Part shown: positions 45,031-53,534 of the stretch, in pieces
Layout of the letters: every line of letters begins with the position of its first letter
Position numbering within the stretch: position 1 is the stretch's first letter
Assembly (NCBI RefSeq): GCF_030684215.1
Contig: NZ_JAUXOV010000078.1
Coordinates: 22,860-86,859 of the forward strand
Direction: 5' to 3'
DNA: 64,000 bases
Source of the DNA: Pseudotabrizicola sp.
GTDB taxonomy: Bacteria > Pseudomonadota > Alphaproteobacteria > Rhodobacterales > Rhodobacteraceae
The notes under the pieces: model-generated
What the model was told of the DNA's origin: nothing
The model's database searches: none
Seen by the model: only the letters and a program-made list of their open reading frames with translations
Made by a program: the position numbers and the translations under genes

Positions 45031-45918
45031 TTAGCGTTTCAGGAAATAGGCATCGGGAAAGCCAAGTCCCTTGACCTTGGTCATCATGGCTGCATCGCCG
45101 CGCGTGGTCACCGACCACAGCGCCTTGCCCTGGCTTTCCTCACGCCGCACAGAGCCGCTGACGCCAGCCTTTTTCAGCGTTTCCACCGCGCGGGTGGCGT
45201 TGGCCTCGACCGAGAAGATCCCGATCTGAATCGTGCGCCCGCCTGTGGCCGCAGCAGGAGCGGCGGTAGCAGGGGCGCGGGCAGCAGGGGCGGCGGCTGC
45301 AGGAGCAGCCGTTGCGGCAGGTCGGTTAACAATAGGCGCAGCCGGAGTGGGCGACACCGGCCGCCCTTCTGCGCGGTCAATCGCGGCGGCTGCCCCGGCA
45401 ATCGGGTCAAGCGATTGCGTCTCGACGCTTTCTGACGAATCGAGGATCGGCTTGGTCGCGTCGGTGGTGACCTTCTCCTCCTCGCGACGCAGCGCAATCA
45501 CGCTGACATCGGCGGGCGCACCGGCCAGAATGCCAAGGGCTGCGGCGGCATCTGACGAAATCTGAAGCTTTGGCCCCGGATTCTCAATCTCACGCCGGAA
45601 CAGCGCGCCGATCACGAATTTCCCGTTGGACGCATTGCGGATGATGACCCGTTCGGGGTCTTTGGCATCGGGTGACGCAACCCAGACACCGCCCAGCGAC
45701 GGGCGGCCGTCCCACAGCGCCTTGTCCTTGGTCTGAAACACCTCGGGTGCTTCAACATCGCGGTCCACCAGCCGGGTAGAGGTGGATGCCGCAGGACCAC
45801 TTTGCGCGCCTTCGGCCTTTTGCCCGCCTTTGAAAGGGTTTTCGCCATTCACACAAGCAGCCAATGCCGTGCTTGCGACTGTCATCAGGATGAGCGACCT
45901 GATCCGTGCCTGTGCCAT
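45031..45918 (-). CDS. SPOR-domain lipoprotein
   Basis: 295 residues. A lipoprotein signal ends at VASTALAAC (residue 21), which would anchor it in the membrane. A middle region with ELPGKDNGERVIIRNASNGK-like strands is followed by an Ala/Pro-rich linker (about 175-215) and a SPOR domain at the end (RTIQIGIFSVEANATRAVETL and FPDAYFLKR). SPOR domains bind glycan strands lacking stem peptides, often at the division site. It heads the operon with dacC-type and tmk genes. The long middle domain resembles the RlpA neighbourhood but lacks a clear RlpA catalytic domain. Confidence 0.85.
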   Translation of the reverse strand: MAQARIRSLILMTVASTALAACVNGENPFKGGQKAEGAQSGPAASTSTRLVDRDVEAPEVFQTKDKALWDGRPSLGGVWVASPDAKDPERVIIRNASNGKFVIGALFRREIENPGPKLQISSDAAAALGILAGAPADVSVIALRREEEKVTTDATKPILDSSESVETQSLDPIAGAAAAIDRAEGRPVSPTPAAPIVNRPAATAAPAAAAPAARAPATAAPAAATGGRTIQIGIFSVEANATRAVETLKKAGVSGSVRREESQGKALWSVTTRGDAAMMTKVKGLGFPDAYFLKR

Positions 45919-46148
45919 TCCTTGCCCCCGATGGACGCAGGTTTATCCTGCGCTTTTTTCCCTTGGCCGCCTGTTGTTGATGCAGCCCATGTTTGATGCA
46001 TAACGTAATTTGCGCTCTTATCATACCGCTGTGCGTCCCGCGTGGAAAGGGGACGCGAGACTTTCGGCATAGATCGACACGTACAGTTGACCAATCGGCA
46101 TCAGACCCGCTTGAATTCAGCGCCGAGGCCCGTTAATCGGGGGCGTCT

Positions 46149-46238
46149 GGAAGTGTGGCCGAGTGGTTTAAGGCTCTAGTCTTGAAAACTAGCGTGCGGG
46201 GAACCGTACCGTGGGTTCGAATCCCACCGCTTCCGCCA
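46149..46238 (+). tRNA. tRNA-Ser (anticodon TGA)
   Basis: A 90-base class II tRNA. GGAAGTG pairs with CGCTTCC, G is the discriminator and CCA is encoded. The anticodon stem CTAGT/ACTAG encloses CTTGAAA (anticodon TGA, UCA and possibly UCG codons). A long variable arm (GCGTGCGGGGAACCGTACC region) and T loop TTCGAAT are clear. No terminator hairpin is obvious, only a T-rich stretch. Confidence 0.96.
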
Positions 46239-46437
46239 TATGCCTTTGATTTTATTGGATAATTTTGCCTGAATGGCGGTCTTTGCGTTTCATTTTGCAT
46301 GTTGGCAAAGCAGCTGATTTTGCAGGAAAATCAAACCAAAGCGTCCGAACTGATCACGCGTTCGTGAATCGCTTTTTTGTCGTTCGGGCGGGCGGCGCTG
46401 CGGAATGCGGCGAAACATTGGTTGAGGGGTTCTTGAA

Positions 46438-46677
46438 ATGTGGGTTGATAGCGCCGTCGCTTGGTTGGCCGAAGCTGCAAACGCTTTGGCCGCTGCACAG
46501 TTGTTCGCAGCTTTGGTTACGGCTGCTGCAACCTTCGCCCTATGGCGTGTGACCCGCGTTCTTTCCGTCGAAACCAAGACACTGGCCGCAATGACTTCGC
46601 GGCGATGGTTTCCAGATAGAATGCGGGCCGGATTTCTTGCAGCCCCTTTTCACTCCGCTCGGATCCCCCGGCGATAG
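46438..46677 (+). CDS. Small predicted membrane protein, possibly a truncated gene
   Basis: 79 residues with one hydrophobic segment (WLAEAANALAAAQLFAALVTAAATFALW) then RVTRVLSVETKTLAAMTSR. That juxtamembrane pattern resembles the N-terminus of longer one-helix proteins, and the remaining tail (RWFPDRMRAGFLAAPFHSARIPRR) has a composition that looks like out-of-frame sequence, so this may be a fragment with a frameshift near 46610. GAGGGG lies 8 bases before the ATG. No family is assigned. Confidence 0.4.
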   Translation: MWVDSAVAWLAEAANALAAAQLFAALVTAAATFALWRVTRVLSVETKTLAAMTSRRWFPDRMRAGFLAAPFHSARIPRR

Positions 46678-46961
46678 CTTGAGTTGCGAGCAGGCGTTCG
46701 GCTTCGTCGGGGGCCCGCCCGCTGTTTCGCTTTCACTGCATGCACCTGTTCAGCGTGCCCCAAGCACAGTCTCCGTTGAGCGCAATGCGACTGGCGCCGC
46801 GAAGGTATAAAACGATCCCCGCCGGCAGACTGGGCAGACCGGATAGGCTTTACCCCGCCCCAAAAAACATGTTCGTGTCTGCGGTTTGCGTCAATGGGTT
46901 CACATGCGGACCACATTGACCTATTCCGTCAGGGCAATGATTAAGCCACAAGGGTAATGTT
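46678..46961. other. No gene recognised before the LysR gene
   Basis: About 280 bases with no supported gene; an 88-codon minus-strand frame has an unlikely composition. A TTGACC near 46916 could be part of the promoter of the LysR gene. Confidence 0.5.
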
Positions 46962-47858
46962 GTGATACCGTTTCGGGCGATATCGGTGTTTTATCAGGTG
47001 GCGACACTGAACTCTGTGGCGGCGGCTGCAGAGCATTTGGGTGTTACGCCGTCTGCCGTGACCCAGCAGTTGCGGGCGCTGGAACAGCAGATCGGCACAT
47101 CACTGGTCACCAAAGTGGGTCGCAAAATCCGGCTGACCGAGGCGGGCGAGCGCTATTTCGAGATGATCGCCGAACAGGTCGAAGGCATCATCGCATCCAC
47201 CCGGCTGATACAGGGGGCAAAAACCTCGACCCTGCTGACCATCCGGGCGACGCCTACGATTGCGACCAAATGGCTGTTGCCGCGCTTGCCCACGTTTCTG
47301 GAGGCCAATCCCGATATCGACATCCGGCTGGACGGCACCAACGAGCCTACGGATTTCGCGCGCGATCTGGTGGATGTGGAAATCCGACACGGCACCGGAA
47401 AATGGACCGGGTTGCACATAGAGCCCTTGGTTGAAGAACGCTTTGTGCCGGTCTGCGCGCCAACCTTGGCGGGGCCTGGGTCGCTTGGGGTTGCGGATCT
47501 GCACCGGTTCCGGCTGATCCATTCGGTCAAAGCGCAGGTTCAGTGGAACACTCTGTTTCAAAAGGCGGGGCTTGGTGACCAAGGCGTGATGAAGCGGCTG
47601 TATTTTGACCGCTCTCACATGGCGGTCGATGCGGCTATGCTGGGCTTGGGTGTGGCGTTGGAAAGCACTCTGATGATGGAGCGAGAGTTGCAAAGCGGCC
47701 AACTGGTGGTACCGCTGCACGATGTTCCGAACATGCGGGTGACGACGCAATGGCTGGTCTGCCCCCATGCCAACCTTCGGCGCAGGCGTGTGAAACTGTT
47801 TCTGGATTGGGTGCGTGACCAGGCAAGGGACTGGCATGAGGTCAACGCGACTACTTAG
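46962..47858 (+). CDS. LysR-family transcriptional regulator, GcvA-like
   Basis: 298 residues. The N-terminal helix-turn-helix is VFYQVATLNSVAAAAEHLGVTPSAVTQQLRALEQQIG (about 9-45), followed by the two-lobed effector domain starting near 92 (LLTIRATPTIATKWLLPRLPTFLEANPDIDIRL is the lobe start) and VAVDAAMLGLGVALES-type motif near 225. The pattern GIDIRLDGTNEP fits the GcvA/LTTR subgroup. The GTG at 46962 has AAGGG 7 bases upstream. It lies upstream of and parallel to the sugar-acid operon, which it probably controls; a T-N11-A palindrome overlaps its stop codon. Confidence 0.93.
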   Translation: MIPFRAISVFYQVATLNSVAAAAEHLGVTPSAVTQQLRALEQQIGTSLVTKVGRKIRLTEAGERYFEMIAEQVEGIIASTRLIQGAKTSTLLTIRATPTIATKWLLPRLPTFLEANPDIDIRLDGTNEPTDFARDLVDVEIRHGTGKWTGLHIEPLVEERFVPVCAPTLAGPGSLGVADLHRFRLIHSVKAQVQWNTLFQKAGLGDQGVMKRLYFDRSHMAVDAAMLGLGVALESTLMMERELQSGQLVVPLHDVPNMRVTTQWLVCPHANLRRRRVKLFLDWVRDQARDWHEVNATT

Positions 47859-47868
47859 ATTATCTAAG
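47854..47868. promoter_or_regulatory. LysR-type T-N11-A palindrome
   Basis: CTTAGATTATCTAAG is a perfect 7-bp inverted repeat with one central base. It contains a T-N11-A core, the general LysR recognition form, and overlaps the regulator's stop codon 210 bases before the next gene. Confidence 0.5.
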
Positions 47869-48077
47869 CAAAACGGCAGAAAGAATAAATTGTTCTGACA
47901 CCTTAACTGCGGGACAGTGGGCGTATCGGTTGTGGCACCGTCAAGACCGATCGGGGGACTTGCAAACTGTTGAAAATCCATGACGTGCCCCGCATCGGTG
48001 GCGCGCTGGCCAAGCTTTCCCTGTCCACAAAATTTTGGGGCCTGACGCATCCGTCGGCCTGCTATCGGAGATGGAAC

Positions 48078-49436
48078 ATGAACCTTTACTCGATGCTGGA
48101 AGCCCGCAACGAAACCGGTCGGCCCATTCGTGTTGGCCTGATCGGGGCCGGCAAGTTCGGCTCGATGGTGTTGGCGCAAGCGCGCAAGATTGCGGGCTAT
48201 CATATCGTCGGCGTGGCCGATCTGGATGCGGGCAAGGCGCGGGCTTCGCTGGCACGCACCGGGTGGCAGGCCGATGAATACGCGGCCAAGTCGCTGGGCG
48301 ATGCGATGGACACGGGCCGGACCTTTGTGACCGATGACGCCGCCGCGCTTTGTGCGTTTGAGGGCATCGAATGCATCATTGAGGCCACGGGCCACCCGAT
48401 TGCCGGGGTGCGTCACGCGCTCAAAGCCATCGACGGCATGAAGCATATCGTGATGGTGAACGTTGAGGCCGACGTGATGTGTGGCCCGATCCTTGGCCGG
48501 ATGGCGCGGGAAAAGGGCCTTGTTTATTCCATGGCGTATGGCGATCAGCCCGCGTTCATTTGCGAGTTGGTCGATTGGGTCCGATCTTGCGGTTTCGAGT
48601 TGACCTCGGCGGGCAAGGGCATGAACTTCCGCCCCGAATACCGCTATTCCACACCTGATACCGTCTGGGGCTATTTCGGGTGGAGTGATGAGTTTGTGGC
48701 CAAGGGTGACTTTAACCCCAAGATGTACAACTCGTTCACCGATGGCACCAAGGCCGCAATTGAAATGGCCGCTGTTGCCAATGGCACGGGGCTGGATTGC
48801 CCCGATGATGGTCTGGCCTTCTATCCCACCGGTTTGCAGGATCTGGCGCAGGTGTTCAAACCTGAATCCGAGGGCGGGCGTCTGCCGTCAAACGGGCTGG
48901 TCGATATTGCGGCCAGCATGGAACCCGATGGCCGCAAGGTGCTGAACAACATCCAGTATGGCATGTTCGTCACCTTTCGCGCGCCGGATGAGTACACCAA
49001 AAGCTGCTTTGAACAATATGGCCTGCTGACCGACAAATCGGGTTGGTATGGCTCTATGTGGCGGCCTTTCCACCTGATCGGGCTGGAAACTTCGGTTTCT
49101 GTGCTGTCGGCGGTGTTGCGCCATGAGCCGACCGGATCGTCGCGTGAATTCCGGGGTGATGCGGTGGCAACCGCGAAATCAAACCTGAAGGCCGGGTCTT
49201 ATCTGGACGGCGAGGGCGGCTTTGCGACTTGGGCCAAGGCCATTCCGGCCACGATATCGACGGCTGTCGATGCGTTGCCGATGGGGCTGGCGCATCATGT
49301 GAAGCTGAAAAATGACATCCCGCGCGATCAGATCATGCGCATGTCGGATGTGGAATTTGTCGAAGATCTGGATGTTGTCAGTCTGCGCCGCGAACAGGTC
49401 ATCAAGATGGGTCCAAAAGCGGTGAAAGCAGCATGA
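48078..49436 (+). CDS. NAD(P)-dependent oxidoreductase (homoserine dehydrogenase-like N-domain, SAF-like C-domain)
   Basis: 452 residues. The Rossmann motif IRVGLIGAGKFGSMVLAQARK (about 15-35) begins an NAD-binding domain with ECIIEATGHPIAGVRHAL near 107. The C-terminal 150 residues have FRAPDEYTKSCFEQYG and the end LKNDIPRDQIMRMSDVEF, which recalls the SAF-like domain found in this group. Related proteins occur in sugar-acid and sugar-alcohol catabolic operons; the exact reaction is not known to me. ATG 48078 has CGGAG 8 bases upstream; the longer frame is not supported. It overlaps the next gene by 4 bases. Confidence 0.85.
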   Translation: MNLYSMLEARNETGRPIRVGLIGAGKFGSMVLAQARKIAGYHIVGVADLDAGKARASLARTGWQADEYAAKSLGDAMDTGRTFVTDDAAALCAFEGIECIIEATGHPIAGVRHALKAIDGMKHIVMVNVEADVMCGPILGRMAREKGLVYSMAYGDQPAFICELVDWVRSCGFELTSAGKGMNFRPEYRYSTPDTVWGYFGWSDEFVAKGDFNPKMYNSFTDGTKAAIEMAAVANGTGLDCPDDGLAFYPTGLQDLAQVFKPESEGGRLPSNGLVDIAASMEPDGRKVLNNIQYGMFVTFRAPDEYTKSCFEQYGLLTDKSGWYGSMWRPFHLIGLETSVSVLSAVLRHEPTGSSREFRGDAVATAKSNLKAGSYLDGEGGFATWAKAIPATISTAVDALPMGLAHHVKLKNDIPRDQIMRMSDVEFVEDLDVVSLRREQVIKMGPKAVKAA

Positions 49437-49726
49437 GCTTTGTCGTTTTGCCAGAATTCCATGTGGCCCCGGAAAAGCTGAGCGCTTTTCTGGCCGCCGC
49501 ACGGGCCGACGCCGAGGCATCCTTGGCCACAGAGCCCGGCTGTCTGCAATTTGATGTGGTGGTGCAGCAGGGCGATGGTCTGGCGCGTGTGCTGTTCTAC
49601 GAGGTCTATACCGACCGCGCAGCTTTTGACGCGCATCTGCAAACGCCACATTTGGCTGCGTTCCGCGAGGCTCTGGCCCAGTGCGACGAACAACCAGTGC
49701 GGTTTTTGGACCGCGTTGTGCCATGA
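49433..49726 (+). CDS. Antibiotic biosynthesis monooxygenase (ABM) domain protein
   Basis: 97 residues. This is a single ABM-type ferredoxin-like fold: an opening VVLPEFHVAPEKLSAFLAAA, a central TEPGCLQFDVVVQQ near 33 and a final FYEVYTDRAAFDAHLQTPHL. Proteins of this size are usually dimeric, and examples include quinol monooxygenases, heme-degrading enzymes and isomerases, so the name does not fix the reaction. It overlaps both neighbours by 4 bases, which shows it belongs to the catabolic operon. Confidence 0.88.
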   Translation: MSFVVLPEFHVAPEKLSAFLAAARADAEASLATEPGCLQFDVVVQQGDGLARVLFYEVYTDRAAFDAHLQTPHLAAFREALAQCDEQPVRFLDRVVP

Positions 49727-50619
49727 GTGCGGGTTGGCAGCTTGGCGTCTTGGGCACCGGGCTGATGGGCGGGCCTATGGCCGCCAATCTGGCGGCGGCC
49801 GGACACAAGCTGCGGGTCTGGAACCGCACCCTTGAAAAAACCAAGGATGCAGGCACCGAGGTCACGGTTTGCACAACGCCTGAACAGGCGGTCCGTGGGG
49901 CGGATGCGGTGATCGTCATGCTGTCCTCCGGGCCGGTTTGTGCCGAGGTGCTGTTCGGATCATCCGGGGCCGCCCAAGCGATGGCCAAAGGGGCCAGCCT
50001 GATAGTGATGTCGTCGATCGCGCATGACGAGGCCAAGGCGATGGCGGTGCAGGCGCGGGGGATGGGGTTGATCTGGGTCGATGCCCCGGTGTCGGGTGGC
50101 ACGGTTGCGGCGGCGGCGGGCACGCTGTCGATCATGGTGGGGGGAGAGGCGGATCAGATTGCGGCGCTGCATCCGGTTCTGTCGGCGATGGGCACTGTTA
50201 CCCATGTCGGGCCGGATGGGTCTGGGGCACTGACCAAGCTGGTGAACCAGCTTTTGGTTGCGTCAACCATCTGCGCGGTGTCCGAGGCGTTGCTTCTGGC
50301 CCGGCAGGGCGGGGCGGACGTGGCGCGTGTGCGTCAGGCGCTTCTTGGCGGATTTGCCGGGTCGCGTATCCTCGATCTGCATGGCGCGCGGATGATTGCG
50401 GGCGATTTCACCCCCGGTGGCCCTGCGAAATATCAGATCAAAGACACCGGGGCGGCGAAGGCCTTGGCGCAATCGCTGGGACTAGAGTTGCCGCTGCTTG
50501 GATTGGCGGACCAGCTGTTTACCGATCTGGTGGCGCATGGCGGCGGCGATTTGGACCATTCTGCCTTGATCCTTGAGTTGGAACGACGAAACGGACTGCG
50601 CCCAAAGGCGCTGGCCTGA
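49723..50619 (+). CDS. 3-hydroxyisobutyrate dehydrogenase-family oxidoreductase
   Basis: 298 residues. The N-terminal Rossmann motif is LGVLGTGLMGGPMAANLAAAGHKLRVWNRT (about 6-35); the substrate signature is DAPVSGGTVAAAAGTLSIMVGG near 124, and the catalytic-lysine helix LTKLVNQLLVASTICAVSEALLL near 170. Members act on 3-hydroxy acids such as tartronate semialdehyde, L-threonate or 3-hydroxyisobutyrate. In this operon an aldonate or tetronate is the more likely substrate. ATG 49723 overlaps the previous stop; the open frame from 49681 is the shadow of the ABM gene end. Confidence 0.93.
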   Translation: MSAGWQLGVLGTGLMGGPMAANLAAAGHKLRVWNRTLEKTKDAGTEVTVCTTPEQAVRGADAVIVMLSSGPVCAEVLFGSSGAAQAMAKGASLIVMSSIAHDEAKAMAVQARGMGLIWVDAPVSGGTVAAAAGTLSIMVGGEADQIAALHPVLSAMGTVTHVGPDGSGALTKLVNQLLVASTICAVSEALLLARQGGADVARVRQALLGGFAGSRILDLHGARMIAGDFTPGGPAKYQIKDTGAAKALAQSLGLELPLLGLADQLFTDLVAHGGGDLDHSALILELERRNGLRPKALA

Positions 50620-50652
50620 GAGAATAACGAAAGTCAAATGGGAGGAAACCTT

Positions 50653-51672
50653 ATGACACACAATCTTACCCGCCGCGCCTTGATGCTGGGCGCTACTGCC
50701 GTGGCCCTGATGTTTGCGGGCCTTGCTGCGCCTAACATGGCGCTGGCCGAAACGCAGTTGCGGATGGCGGTGCCGGACCCTGCGGAAAGTTCGGTCGGAC
50801 GCGCGGCCACCCGCTTTGCCGAACTGGTGTCTGAGAAGACCGGGGGCGCGGTGGTCATTCAGGTGTTCCCCGATGGCATCCTGTATGGCAAAGACCAGAA
50901 CGCCGCGATCAACCAGCTTGGCTCTGGCGCGCTGGATGGACTGATTTTGGCCACCTCGGTCTATGCGTCCTTTGAGCCGAAGATGAACGCGATCTCGCTG
51001 CCCTATCTGTTTGCCGATTATGATCAATTGCAAGCCTATCTGTCGGGCGAGCCGGGGCAAGAGTTGCTGGCATCAATGGAACGGCTGAACATCAAGGGTC
51101 TGGGCTTTTTTCTGCGCACATTCCGCAATGTGACCACGCGCGAAACCGCGATCACCACCGTTGAAGATTTTGCGGGACTGAACCTGCGCACGCCGAACAA
51201 CCCGCTGTTCGTCAGCCTGTTTCAGGCGCTTGGCGCGAACCCAACGCCGATGGCGTTTTCCGAAGTCTATTCGGCGCTGCAACTGAAAGCGATCGACGGT
51301 CAGGAAAACCCGGTCGAAGTGCCGTTCAACAACCGTCTGTATGAAGTGCAGGGGCATCTGAACATCACGCAGCATCTGGCCGACAGTTTCCTGGTCGGGC
51401 TGTCCATGGCTGCATGGGAAAAGATCCCAACCGATCACCATGCAGCAGTTCAAGAGGCAGCAGCCGAGATGATTGCGGAACGTGACGCAGAGGAAATCGC
51501 GCAAGAGGCCGCGATTATCGTCAAGCTGCAAGAGACAGGCATGCAGGTCAACCAACTGGCGGCGGGCGAATTGGAAAAGATCCAGACCGTCGCGCGTGGC
51601 ATCTATTCACAGTTCGAAGAACAGATCACACCTGAATTCATGCAAAAGAGCGTTGATTTCGTGTCAAAGTAA
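50653..51672 (+). CDS. TRAP transporter substrate-binding protein (DctP family)
   Basis: 339 residues. The signal peptide (about 1-30) has a twin-arginine-like NLTRRALMLGATAVALMFAG and is cleaved near MALA before ETQLRMAV. The DctP region includes FPDGILYGKDQNAAINQL near 75, LNLRTPNNPLFVSLFQALGANPTPMAFSEVYSALQLKAIDGQENP (conserved Arg and Asn for carboxylate binding, about 175-215). ATG 50653 has GGAGGAAA 7-8 bases upstream and is preferred over ATG 50638. It probably binds a sugar acid or similar carboxylate in the periplasm. Confidence 0.94.
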   Translation: MTHNLTRRALMLGATAVALMFAGLAAPNMALAETQLRMAVPDPAESSVGRAATRFAELVSEKTGGAVVIQVFPDGILYGKDQNAAINQLGSGALDGLILATSVYASFEPKMNAISLPYLFADYDQLQAYLSGEPGQELLASMERLNIKGLGFFLRTFRNVTTRETAITTVEDFAGLNLRTPNNPLFVSLFQALGANPTPMAFSEVYSALQLKAIDGQENPVEVPFNNRLYEVQGHLNITQHLADSFLVGLSMAAWEKIPTDHHAAVQEAAAEMIAERDAEEIAQEAAIIVKLQETGMQVNQLAAGELEKIQTVARGIYSQFEEQITPEFMQKSVDFVSK

Positions 51673-51771
51673 CAGCTTGCAAAGCAGGTCGGGGCGGGCA
51701 TTCCGCCACGGCCTTCCACCCGTTTGGTGTGGGCTGAAACAGGAAACACCAAAAACGTGGAAGGACAGATC

Positions 51772-52266
51772 GTGAAAACCATCGACCGATGGATCTGGCG
51801 GCTTGTGGATGTGGTGCTGCTGATCGCCATTTGTGGAATGATCGGCCTGATCGCCTTGCAGGTGATTTCGCGCCAACTGGGAAGTTCGGTGCCATGGACC
51901 GAAGAGCTGTCGCGGTTTTTGTTCATCTGGACGATCTGGTTTGGGGTGGCCGCCAGTTTCCGCACAGGACAGCACCCGGCAGTGACGCTGTTCACCGATC
52001 TTGTGACCCAGCCAGCGGCGCGACGGATCATTGATCTGATCCCGGCATTGGCTGCGGCGGTTCTGTTTGTGATCGTTGCCTATTACGGCTGGCAATTGCT
52101 GGCCCAACAGATCCGGTTTGGCGAAAGCTCGCCCATTTTGCGGGTGGGGATGTGGCTGGCCACGCTGCCACTGGTGCTTGGGTCCGGTCTGGCGGTGCTG
52201 GGGGCCATCATCCACGGGTTGCAAGGCGGAGACTATACACATGCCATGAAGGAGCGCCAAAAATGA
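51772..52266 (+). CDS. TRAP transporter small membrane subunit (DctQ family)
   Basis: About 164 residues, with four membrane segments starting WRLVDVVLLIAICGMIGLIALQVISRQ and the DctQ signature SVPWTEELSRFLFIWTIWFGVA (about 40-62). This subunit pairs with DctM. GTG 51772 has AAGGA 7 bases upstream and is preferred over codons in the longer frame from 51724. The stop overlaps DctM by 4 bases, so the pair is coupled. Confidence 0.93.
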   Translation: MKTIDRWIWRLVDVVLLIAICGMIGLIALQVISRQLGSSVPWTEELSRFLFIWTIWFGVAASFRTGQHPAVTLFTDLVTQPAARRIIDLIPALAAAVLFVIVAYYGWQLLAQQIRFGESSPILRVGMWLATLPLVLGSGLAVLGAIIHGLQGGDYTHAMKERQK

Positions 52267-53534
52267 GCCTGACACTTCTTTTATGCTTCGCGGTTCTGGC
52301 AGCACTTGGGGTGCCTTTGGCCGTGGCCCTTGGTCTGGGCACGGTGATCACCATGCAGCTTTACGATTTGCCGATGTCGATGATTACGCAAACCCTTGCA
52401 ACCTCGATCAATTCCTTTCTGCTTATCGCAGTGCCACTGTTCATTCTGGCCGGTCAGATCATGGAGCGTGGCGGCCTGTCCGAGCGCATCTTTGACGCGG
52501 CCGAGGCGATGGTGGGCCGGTTTCGCGGCGGGTTAGGCCATGTGAACATTGCGTCGTCCTTTGTGTTTGGCGGCATTTCCGGGTCTTCGGTGGCCGATAT
52601 CGCCAGCCTTGGGCCGATAACCATAAAGTCGATGACATCGCGCGGGTATCCGTTGCCCTACTCGGCGGCACTAACGCTGATCACGGCCACACTGGCCACA
52701 TTGGTGCCGCCATCGATTCTGATCATTGTGGCGGCGGCTGCGGCGGGGCAGTCGGTGGGCGCTGCGCTTGCCGGGGGGCTTGGTCCGGGCGTGTTGCTGG
52801 CAGGGTCGCTGGCGGTCTATAACTACATCGTGTCGCGCAAGCGGGGCTATGGCGATGTGGTGGCCTTTGATCGTGGGCGTTTCGCGCGGTCGATCTTGCG
52901 GGCCCTGCCGTCAGTTGGCGCTCCTGTCATCATCCTGACCGGTATGTTTTCCGGCATTGTCACTCCAACCGAAGGCGCGGGTCTGGCTGTGATTTACACG
53001 CTGCTGGTGGGGGGGCTGGTGCACCGCGAAATCGGCGGGCGCGACTTTTTCGAACTGGCGATAAAGGCCGGAAAGCTGGCCGGCACGGTGCTGTTGATCC
53101 TGATGGTGGCGTCGGCGGCGACCTTTATCTTCACTGTTGATCTGTTGCCGCAAAAGGCATCGGGCCTGCTGTCTTTGATCAGCGGATCACCCTTTGTCAC
53201 CTTGCTGATGATGGGGCTGATCTTTCTGATCGTCGGCATGTTGATGGATATTGTCGCGGCCGCGCTGATGCTTATTCCGGTGCTTATGCCTGCGGCGGTT
53301 GCCGCAGGGGTAGAGCCGATGCACTTTTTGATCTTCATGGTCACATGCCTTGCCATCGGCCTTGCAACCCCGCCCGTCGGCACTTGCCTGTTCGCCACCG
53401 CCTATGTCGCCAAAATTCCGACCGAGCGGCTGGTGATCGCCAGCCTGCCGTTCTATGCCATCAGCCTGAGTGCGGCAGTTCTGGTCGCCGCGTTTCCACA
53501 GATCGTGATGTGGCCCATCGCTCTGCTGACATGA
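52263..53534 (+). CDS. TRAP transporter large membrane subunit (DctM family)
   Basis: 423 residues and about 12 membrane segments. The family motif GGLGHVNIASSFVFGGISGSSVADIASLG (near 93-121) and IMAGLLPP-equivalent LATLVPPSILIIVAAAAAGQSVGAAL (near 145) are clear, as is the end LIFMVTCLAIGLATPPVGTCLFATAYVAK near 360-388. DctM carries out sodium-driven import. It starts with ATG inside the dctQ stop and overlaps the kinase gene by 4 bases. Confidence 0.95.
   Translation: MSLTLLLCFAVLAALGVPLAVALGLGTVITMQLYDLPMSMITQTLATSINSFLLIAVPLFILAGQIMERGGLSERIFDAAEAMVGRFRGGLGHVNIASSFVFGGISGSSVADIASLGPITIKSMTSRGYPLPYSAALTLITATLATLVPPSILIIVAAAAAGQSVGAALAGGLGPGVLLAGSLAVYNYIVSRKRGYGDVVAFDRGRFARSILRALPSVGAPVIILTGMFSGIVTPTEGAGLAVIYTLLVGGLVHREIGGRDFFELAIKAGKLAGTVLLILMVASAATFIFTVDLLPQKASGLLSLISGSPFVTLLMMGLIFLIVGMLMDIVAAALMLIPVLMPAAVAAGVEPMHFLIFMVTCLAIGLATPPVGTCLFATAYVAKIPTERLVIASLPFYAISLSAAVLVAAFPQIVMWPIALLT

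Noticed and set aside
46149..46961. Integrated element at tRNA-Ser
   Set aside because: No repeat of the tRNA 3' end was found downstream and no integrase, so an element boundary is not supported.
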